Of a DNA stretch of 32,533 nucleotides, positions 27,800 through 32,533 are shown one piece after another. The first letter of the stretch is position 1. Every line of letters begins with the position of its first letter. The position numbers and the translations under genes were made by a program. The notes below the pieces were generated by a model. That model searched no databases, had not been told where the DNA came from, and saw nothing but the letters and a program-made list of their open reading frames with translations. This DNA comes from Nonomuraea indica (GTDB lineage: Bacteria; Actinomycetota; Actinomycetes; Streptosporangiales; Streptosporangiaceae). Location: the NCBI RefSeq assembly GCF_002850745.1, contig NZ_KZ559470.1, positions 246,917 to 279,449 on the forward strand, written 5' to 3'.

Positions 27800-28674
27800 A
27801 GCTGCTGGCGCTGCGCGGGCTGGGGCTGGGCGACCTGCTCACGGCCGTGCCCGCGCTGCGCGCCCTGCGCCAGGCGTTCCCCGGCCATCGCGTCACGATC
27901 GCGGCGCCGGCCTCGCTGGCGGCGCTGATGCCGCTGATCGGCGCGGTCGACGACCAGATCGACGTGTCGGGTCCCGGCCCGGTGCCGTTCGACCGGCCGG
28001 ACATCGCGGTGAACCTGCACGGGCGCGGCCCGCAGAGCCTCGAGGCGCTGCGGGCGACCCGGCCCGGCCGCTTGATCAGCTACGGGGCCGGACCGTCCTG
28101 GCCGGAGGAGGTGCACGAGGTGCGCCGCTGGTGCGACCTGCTGGAGTGGCACGGCATCAAGGCCGACCCGGACGACCTGACGCTGGGCGTCTCCGACCGG
28201 TCGGGCCCGGTGGTGATCCATCCCGGCGCGGCCTTCCCGGCGCGGCGGTGGCCCCCGGAGCGGTTCGCGCGGGTCGCCTCCGCCCTGGACCGTGCCCTGG
28301 ACGACGTGGTCGTCACCGGCTGCGCCGCGGAGGCCGGGATCGCCCGGACGGTCGCCGGGCTGGCCGGGCTGCCGCCGGACCGGGTGCTGGCGGGCCGTAC
28401 CGACCTCGCCGGGCTGGTCGAGCTGGTGAGCCGGGCCCGGCTGGTGGTGTCCGGCGACACGGGGGTGGCGCACCTGGCGACCGCGTTCTGCGTGCCGTCG
28501 GTGGTGCTGTTCGGGCCGGTCCCGCCGGCGCTGTGGGGGCCGCCGCCCGGCTGGCGGCACGTCGCCCTGTGGGCGGGGCTGCGCGGCGACCCGCACGGCC
28601 GGCGGGTGGACCCCGGCCTGCTCCAGATCGAAGTGTCCGAAGTCGTCGAGGCCGCACTGGAGGTCACCTCATGA
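27790..28674 (+). CDS. GT9 glycosyltransferase (heptosyltransferase-like), second copy
   Basis: 294 aa, somewhat short for GT9. The N-terminus LALRGLGLGDLLTAVPALRAL is a classic heptosyltransferase start, better conserved than in the first copy. The donor side has VVIHPGAAFPARRWPPERF and VVSGDTGVAHLATAFCVPSVVLF. The two GT9 proteins differ clearly and are unlikely to be recent duplicates, so at least two different linkages are expected. ATG 27790 overlaps the SDR gene by ten bases; the stop overlaps the epimerase gene by four. Confidence 0.88.
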   Translation: MALELLALRGLGLGDLLTAVPALRALRQAFPGHRVTIAAPASLAALMPLIGAVDDQIDVSGPGPVPFDRPDIAVNLHGRGPQSLEALRATRPGRLISYGAGPSWPEEVHEVRRWCDLLEWHGIKADPDDLTLGVSDRSGPVVIHPGAAFPARRWPPERFARVASALDRALDDVVVTGCAAEAGIARTVAGLAGLPPDRVLAGRTDLAGLVELVSRARLVVSGDTGVAHLATAFCVPSVVLFGPVPPALWGPPPGWRHVALWAGLRGDPHGRRVDPGLLQIEVSEVVEAALEVTS

Positions 28675-29633
28675 AGGCGCTGGTCACCGGCGGAGCCGGG
28701 TTCCTCGGCTCCCATCTGTGCGAACACCTGCTCGACCAGGGTGCGGAAGTCATCTGCATGGACAACTTCCTCACCGGCGGGCCGCGCAACGTCGAGCACC
28801 TCATCGACCGGCCGGCGTTCCGGATCATCGAGTGCGACCTGACCGGGTTCGTGCACGTGCCCGACCGGCTCGACCTGGTCCTCCACTTCGCCTCGGCCGC
28901 CTCCCCCGCCGACTACCTGCGCTACCCGATCGAGACGCTGCGGGTCGGCAGCACCGGCACGCTGCACGCGCTCGGGCTGGCGCGGGAGAAGGGCGCCCGG
29001 TTCGTGCTGGCCTCGACGAGCGAGGTGTACGGCGACCCGCTGGAGCACCCGCAGCGGGAGTCGTACTGGGGCAACGTCAACCCGGTCGGCCCGCGCAGCG
29101 TCTACGACGAGGCGAAGCGCTTCGCCGAGTCGCTGACCACCGCATACCGGCAGTCACGCGGCACCGACACCGGCATCGTGCGGATCTTCAACACGTACGG
29201 GCCGCGGATGCGGCCCTTCGACGGGCGGGCGATCCCGACGTTCATCCGGCAGGCGCTGCTGGGCGAGCCGATCACCATCACCGGTGACGGCTCGCAGACC
29301 CGCTCCATCTGCTACGTGGACGACACCGTGGCGGGCGTCCTCGCCATGGCCGGCAGCGACTTCGCCGGGCCGGTGAACATCGGCAACCCGGACGAGCTGA
29401 CGATGCTGGAGCTGGCGACCCTGGTCAAGGAGCTGACCGGGTCGTCGTCGCCGATCGAGTTCATCGAACGGCCGCCCGACGACCCGATGGTGCGCCGGCC
29501 CGACACGTCGCTGGCCGCCGAGCGGCTCGGCTGGCGGGCGGTGGTGCCGGCGGCCGAGGGGCTGCGCCGGACCATCGCGTGGTTCGTCGACGAGCTGTCG
29601 CACCGGCACCGGCTGGAACGGCTGGGCGCCTGA
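28671..29633 (+). CDS. NAD-dependent sugar epimerase/decarboxylase (UDP-glucuronate decarboxylase-like)
   Basis: 320 aa extended SDR. The NAD loop is TGGAGFLGSHLCEHLL, the catalytic triad region STSEVYGDP and YDEAKRFAE with Tyr145 and Lys149. The stretch ESYWGNVNPVGPRSVYDEAK closely matches UDP-glucuronate decarboxylase (UDP-xylose synthase), so UDP-xylose or a related 4-keto product is the best guess. Alternatively it acts on ADP-heptose, since the locus lacks a typical HldD 6-epimerase. It is the last gene of the plus-strand arm, overlapping its upstream neighbour by four bases, and is followed by a hairpin. Confidence 0.88.
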   Translation: MKALVTGGAGFLGSHLCEHLLDQGAEVICMDNFLTGGPRNVEHLIDRPAFRIIECDLTGFVHVPDRLDLVLHFASAASPADYLRYPIETLRVGSTGTLHALGLAREKGARFVLASTSEVYGDPLEHPQRESYWGNVNPVGPRSVYDEAKRFAESLTTAYRQSRGTDTGIVRIFNTYGPRMRPFDGRAIPTFIRQALLGEPITITGDGSQTRSICYVDDTVAGVLAMAGSDFAGPVNIGNPDELTMLELATLVKELTGSSSPIEFIERPPDDPMVRRPDTSLAAERLGWRAVVPAAEGLRRTIAWFVDELSHRHRLERLGA

Positions 29634-29637
29634 CGCG

Positions 29638-29654
29638 GCGCGCCGGTGGCGCGC
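29638..29654. terminator. Hairpin between the heptose operon and mshC
   Basis: GCGCGCC and GGCGCGC form a perfect 7-bp stem with a GGT loop, five bases after the epimerase stop and touching the mshC stop codon. No T-run. It probably serves as a two-way terminator for the converging transcripts. Confidence 0.5.
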
Positions 29655-30937
29655 TAGAGGGCCACTCCGAGCAGGGCGTCGGCCAGGTCGCGGACCAGGC
29701 GAGGCGAGGCCGCGTCTCCTCCCTGACCCGTTGCCGCGTCCGTGCCCGTGCCCGTGCCCGTGCCCGTGCCCGTGCTCGGGTCTGAGGCGGCGAGCGCCTG
29801 GTCGGTCCAGGCGTCGACGGCGGCCAGCGCGCCCGGCGCGTCGAGGTCGTCGGCGAGCCGTTCGCGCACCCGGGCGAGCAGGTCGCCGGCCGGCGGGGCG
29901 GCCGGCAGCGCGACCGCGGCGCGCCAGCGGGCCAGCCGCCGCTCCGCGGCGGCCAGCTGGTCGGGGGTGTACTCCCAGTCGGCGCGGTAGTGGTGGGCGA
30001 GCAGCACGAGCCGGATCGCCATCGGGTCGTGCTCCGCCCGCAGCTTGGAGACGAACACGAGGTTGCCGCGCGACTTCGACATCTTCTCGCCGTCGAGCGC
30101 CACCATGCCGGCGTGCGTGTACGACTTGGCGAACGGCCACTCGCCGGTGGCCGCGTGCCCCTCGGAGGCGCCGCACTCGTGGTGGGGGAAGATCAGGTCC
30201 GAGCCGCCGCCCGCCACGTCGAACCCGGCGCCCAGGTGGTCGAGCGCGATCGCGGTGCACTCGACGTGCCAGCCGGGGCGGCCGCGGCCCAGCGGCGACT
30301 CCCACGACGGCTCGCCCGGCCGTTCGGCCTGCCACAGCCGCCAGTCGAGCGGGTGGCGCTTGCCCGGCCGGTCGGGGTCGCCCCCGCGCTCGGCGAACAG
30401 CTCCCGCATCCGCCGCTCGTCGTAGCCGGACACCTGGCCGAACTTGGGCGCGTCGGCCGAACTGAAGTAGACGTCGCCGTCGAGCTCGTAGGTGACGCCC
30501 TTGGCCCGCAGCGACGCGATCAGCTCGGCGACCCGCCCGATCACCTCGGTGACGCCGACGTACTCGCGGGGCGGCACGATGCGCAGCGCCTCCATGTCGG
30601 TGCGGAACAGCTCGATCTCCCGCTCGGCGAGGTCCTGCCAGGCCACCCCGGTCTGCTGGGCGCGTTCGAGGAGCGGGTCGTCGACGTCGGTGGTGTTCTG
30701 CGTGTAGTGCACCTCGTGCCCGTTGTCGCGCCAGACGCGGCCCGCCAGGTCGAAGGCCAGGTAGGTGTTGGCGTGGCCCAGGTGGGTGGCGTCGTACGGG
30801 GTGATGCCGCAGACGTACATCGTCGCGGTGGGGCCCGGGTCGGTCTGACGCACCTGCCCGGTGGCGGTGTCATGGAGCCGCAGCGGGACGCCGGCGCCGG
30901 GCAGGTCGGGGATGTTCGGGGCGGACCACGATCTCAT
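29654..30937 (-). CDS. mshC: Cysteine:glucosaminyl-inositol ligase of mycothiol synthesis
   Basis: Joins cysteine to GlcN-Ins with ATP, the third dedicated step of mycothiol synthesis; 427 aa, class I cysteinyl-tRNA-synthetase-like. YVCGITPYD with zinc ligand Cys43, the HIGH-equivalent HLGHA (residues 52-56), [20 protein letters not shown] and KMSKSRG are all present. The N-terminus [14 protein letters not shown] is the MshC type, and the tRNA-binding C-terminal part of CysS is absent. Near the C-terminus a run of Gly-Thr dipeptides comes from a 6-bp repeat. It lies in a minus-strand block with the NRDE, SCO1664-like and DUF3090 genes. Confidence 0.95.
   Translation of the reverse strand: MRSWSAPNIPDLPGAGVPLRLHDTATGQVRQTDPGPTATMYVCGITPYDATHLGHANTYLAFDLAGRVWRDNGHEVHYTQNTTDVDDPLLERAQQTGVAWQDLAEREIELFRTDMEALRIVPPREYVGVTEVIGRVAELIASLRAKGVTYELDGDVYFSSADAPKFGQVSGYDERRMRELFAERGGDPDRPGKRHPLDWRLWQAERPGEPSWESPLGRGRPGWHVECTAIALDHLGAGFDVAGGGSDLIFPHHECGASEGHAATGEWPFAKSYTHAGMVALDGEKMSKSRGNLVFVSKLRAEHDPMAIRLVLLAHHYRADWEYTPDQLAAAERRLARWRAAVALPAAPPAGDLLARVRERLADDLDAPGALAAVDAWTDQALAASDPSTGTGTGTGTGTDAATGQGGDAASPRLVRDLADALLGVAL
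29741..29776 (-). repeat. 6-bp microsatellite in mshC (six copies)
   Basis: Plus-strand CGTGCC is repeated five times perfectly from 29741 to 29770, then once as CGTGCT. In the mshC frame it gives a (Gly-Thr) run in a non-conserved loop near the C-terminus. Length changes add or remove dipeptides without shifting the frame. Confidence 0.9.
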
Positions 30938-30947
30938 AGTTTTGAGC

Positions 30948-31610
30948 CTATCTGTCCCGGTCGGCGGTCAGGTCGGTGAAGTCGTACGTCACACCGTCGG
31001 TGTCGAGCGTGACACGCATGATCGACAGGGAGGCGAAGACGCGGCCGCCGGGGGTCTCGTGGCGGACGAGGAGCGACTCGGGGGCGCTCGACGGCTGTCC
31101 GGCGGCCAGCTCGCGCCAGCCGGCGGCGGACGGAGAGGCGGCGGCGAAGCGGGGCAGGTGGGCGACCACGCGCGGATGGGCCGGGTCCAGGCCGGTGTTG
31201 ACGATCATGCTGGTGCCGTCGGGCAGGTCGGCGGTGGTCAGCCGGACGCCGTCCCAGCTGGCCAGGCGGGCCCGTCCCGCCTCGGCGAGCACGAGGTGGA
31301 ACGGGTCGTAACGGGTCAGGTCGGGGCCGGGCAGGTCACCGGTGGCGGCGGCGCGCAGGGCGAGGTCGCCGCGGGAGGTCCGGACGGCCTCGGGGGCGGG
31401 CACGCCGTGGCCGTTGAGCAGCGCCGCGGCGCGGCGGGCGGCCGGGTGGACGGCGAGCCAGGTGCCGCCGGCCTTGAGGTCGCGCCCGCCGAGCACGCCC
31501 GGGTGTTCGGGCCAGTGCTCGCCCGGGGCCTCCCAGGGCCGGTCGGTGTACTCGTCTCGCACGCCCAGCAGGGTGAGCGGCAGCCCCGTTCTCACGATCA
31601 CGGTGCACAT
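30948..31610 (-). CDS. NRDE-family protein (TANGO2-like)
   Basis: 220 aa. It starts [29 protein letters not shown]; Cys2 and the N-R/R-D-E region (here RDE) are family hallmarks, with [14 protein letters not shown] following. The fold is thought to be Ntn-hydrolase-like, with Cys2 exposed after removal of Met. Eukaryotic TANGO2 is linked to heme or lipid handling; the bacterial role is unknown. ATG 31610 is chosen because it places Cys at position 2; upstream in-frame sequence belongs to the neighbouring gene's other frame. Encoded ten bases before mshC, probably co-transcribed. Confidence 0.88.
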   Translation of the reverse strand: MCTVIVRTGLPLTLLGVRDEYTDRPWEAPGEHWPEHPGVLGGRDLKAGGTWLAVHPAARRAAALLNGHGVPAPEAVRTSRGDLALRAAATGDLPGPDLTRYDPFHLVLAEAGRARLASWDGVRLTTADLPDGTSMIVNTGLDPAHPRVVAHLPRFAAASPSAAGWRELAAGQPSSAPESLLVRHETPGGRVFASLSIMRVTLDTDGVTYDFTDLTADRDR

Positions 31611-31663
31611 GGGGCAAAGCGTATTGGCTTCCTCGTGGCTCCGAAGGACCGGGACTCCCCTTG

Positions 31664-32428
31664 TCAGATGGGGGGCCAGGGGATGGCCGGCCAGTCCTCG
31701 GACGGGTAGGGGTGCACGCCGGTGTCGAGCAGCCGTCGTACGCGGTGCCAGGTGGCCTCCACCTCGGCCGGCGTCAGCAGCTCGCGCAGCCTGCGGCCCA
31801 GCGCGCCCGCCTCCAGGTCGCGTTCGAGCTTGGCGAGCACGCCCACCGCCTCGCGGGAGAGCGGCTTGCCGCGCCACTGCCACAGCACGGTGCGCAGTTT
31901 GTCCTCGGTGGCGAAGCAGACGCCGTGATCGACCCCGTAGACGTGGCCGGTGGGCAGCGGCAGCAGGTGGCCGCCCTTGCGGTCGGCGTTGTTGACGACG
32001 GCGTCGAAGACCGCCATCCGGCGCACCACCGGGTTGCGGCTGCGCACCAGCCGCATGAGGTCGATCTCGCGCTCGGTGTCGATCCACAGCTGGCACATGC
32101 CGGGCCCGAACGGGCCGTCGCGGTAGACCGTCGGCGGGACGATCCGCCACCCGGTCGCCTGGGACACCTCGAACGCCGCCACCTCGCGGGCGGCGAGGGT
32201 GCCGTCGGGGAAGTCCCACAGCGGGCGCTCGCCACGGACGGGCTTGTAGACGCAGGCGGCGGTGCGCTCCCCGAGGGTGACGGAGCAGTAGAGGGTCATG
32301 TTGGTCGCCTCCACCAGGCGGCCCGCCACCTCCAGCCGCCCGTCGCGCAGCAGCTGGAGCGCCCTGTCGTCGTCCATGACGGGCGCGTGCGAGGGCCTCA
32401 CGACCGGCTCGCTCTCCGGCGCGCTCAT
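31664..32428 (-). CDS. SCO1664-family conserved protein (PI3/4-kinase-like fold)
   Basis: 254 aa, a conserved actinobacterial family that I recognise from the block around mshC; the annotation as phosphatidylinositol-kinase-like is by distant similarity. Visible features: a possible nucleotide-binding Lys in ACVYKPVRGERPLWDFP, EVAAFEVSQATGW, a catalytic-loop-like FDAVVNNADRKGGHLL, and GVDHGVCFA (HG-type metal motif). The N-D-K and D-H-G patterns fit a HipA/PI-kinase-type phosphotransferase core. No substrate is known to me. The ATG overlaps the DUF3090 stop by four bases, and a 53-bp gap follows before the NRDE gene. Confidence 0.87.
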   Translation of the reverse strand: MSAPESEPVVRPSHAPVMDDDRALQLLRDGRLEVAGRLVEATNMTLYCSVTLGERTAACVYKPVRGERPLWDFPDGTLAAREVAAFEVSQATGWRIVPPTVYRDGPFGPGMCQLWIDTEREIDLMRLVRSRNPVVRRMAVFDAVVNNADRKGGHLLPLPTGHVYGVDHGVCFATEDKLRTVLWQWRGKPLSREAVGVLAKLERDLEAGALGRRLRELLTPAEVEATWHRVRRLLDTGVHPYPSEDWPAIPWPPI

Positions 32429-32533
32429 GAAGCCGCCTCACCCCCGCGGTATCCGTTGAGTCGGACACAGACGTGTCCCTCGGCGTCGAGCGGCTGCCCG
32501 CAGAGGGGACACGGCGGGGGGCCGGCGGGGGCG
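32425..32533 (-). CDS. DUF3090-family protein, C-terminal part (cut by window edge)
   Basis: Only the last 35 codons are inside the window. The minus-strand frame ending in TGA at 32427-32425 reads ...CPLCGQPLDAEGHVCVRLNGY... and ends GGEAAS. The CPLCG plus later Cys is a small zinc-ribbon-like tail typical of the actinobacterial DUF3090 family, which I associate with the gene next to the SCO1664 family. The stop overlaps the next start (ATGA), so the genes are translationally coupled. Function unknown. Confidence 0.75.
   Translation of the reverse strand, partial: APAGPPPCPLCGQPLDAEGHVCVRLNGYRGGEAAS

Overview
The window is very GC-rich (strong G/C third-position bias) and carries clear actinomycete markers: a mycothiol ligase (mshC), a WhiB-type Fe-S regulator, a uroporphyrinogen-III-synthase/winged-helix regulator of the NnaR type, an SCO1664-like protein and a DUF3090 C-terminus. 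GTG starts and 4-base stop/start overlaps are everywhere. It most resembles a chromosomal segment of a filamentous actinomycete; a Streptosporangiales genus such as Nonomuraea would fit, but genus is an inference.

Layout. 1-2188 (+): a two-component system (histidine kinase and NarL-type response regulator) behind a repeat-rich, operator-like upstream region. 2431-8435 (-): a five-gene oligopeptide/dipeptide ABC importer in the order permease C, binding lipoprotein, permease B, ATPase D, ATPase F, with a strong hairpin between the lipoprotein gene and the rest. 8748-13546 (-): a small membrane protein, a HAD phosphatase and cobalamin-dependent methionine synthase. 13962-15535 (+): a PAC2-family protein and a TetR-like protein with no visible DNA-binding domain. 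15630-17491 (-): a CbiX-type chelatase and an NnaR-like regulator. 17784-18495: a divergent peptide deformylase facing a WhiB protein, with overlapping 3' ends.

18546-29633 is the most unusual part: two divergent, translationally coupled operons for a heptose-containing glycoconjugate. Minus strand: GmhB-like phosphatase and a glycosyltransferase. Plus strand: NodU/TobZ-type carbamoyltransferase, GT2 with membrane tail, GT9 heptosyltransferase-like protein, GT4, GmhA-like isomerase, HldE-like kinase/adenylyltransferase, short-chain dehydrogenase, second GT9 and a UDP-glucuronate-decarboxylase-like epimerase. Together GmhA, HldE kinase, GmhB and HldE adenylyltransferase form a complete route from sedoheptulose 7-phosphate to ADP-D,D-heptose. 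There is no obvious HldD epimerase, flippase or polymerase. ADP-heptose is best known from Gram-negative LPS, so a carbamoylated heptose glycan or glycolipid in an actinomycete is the candidate undescribed system here.

29654-32533 (-): mshC, an NRDE/TANGO2-like protein, an SCO1664-like protein and the 3' end of a DUF3090 gene, a conserved actinobacterial housekeeping block. From memory, metH, the PAC2 gene, mshC and the SCO1664 gene lie close together in Streptomyces, so the material at about 14.8-29.6 kb may be an insertion or a lineage-specific expansion.
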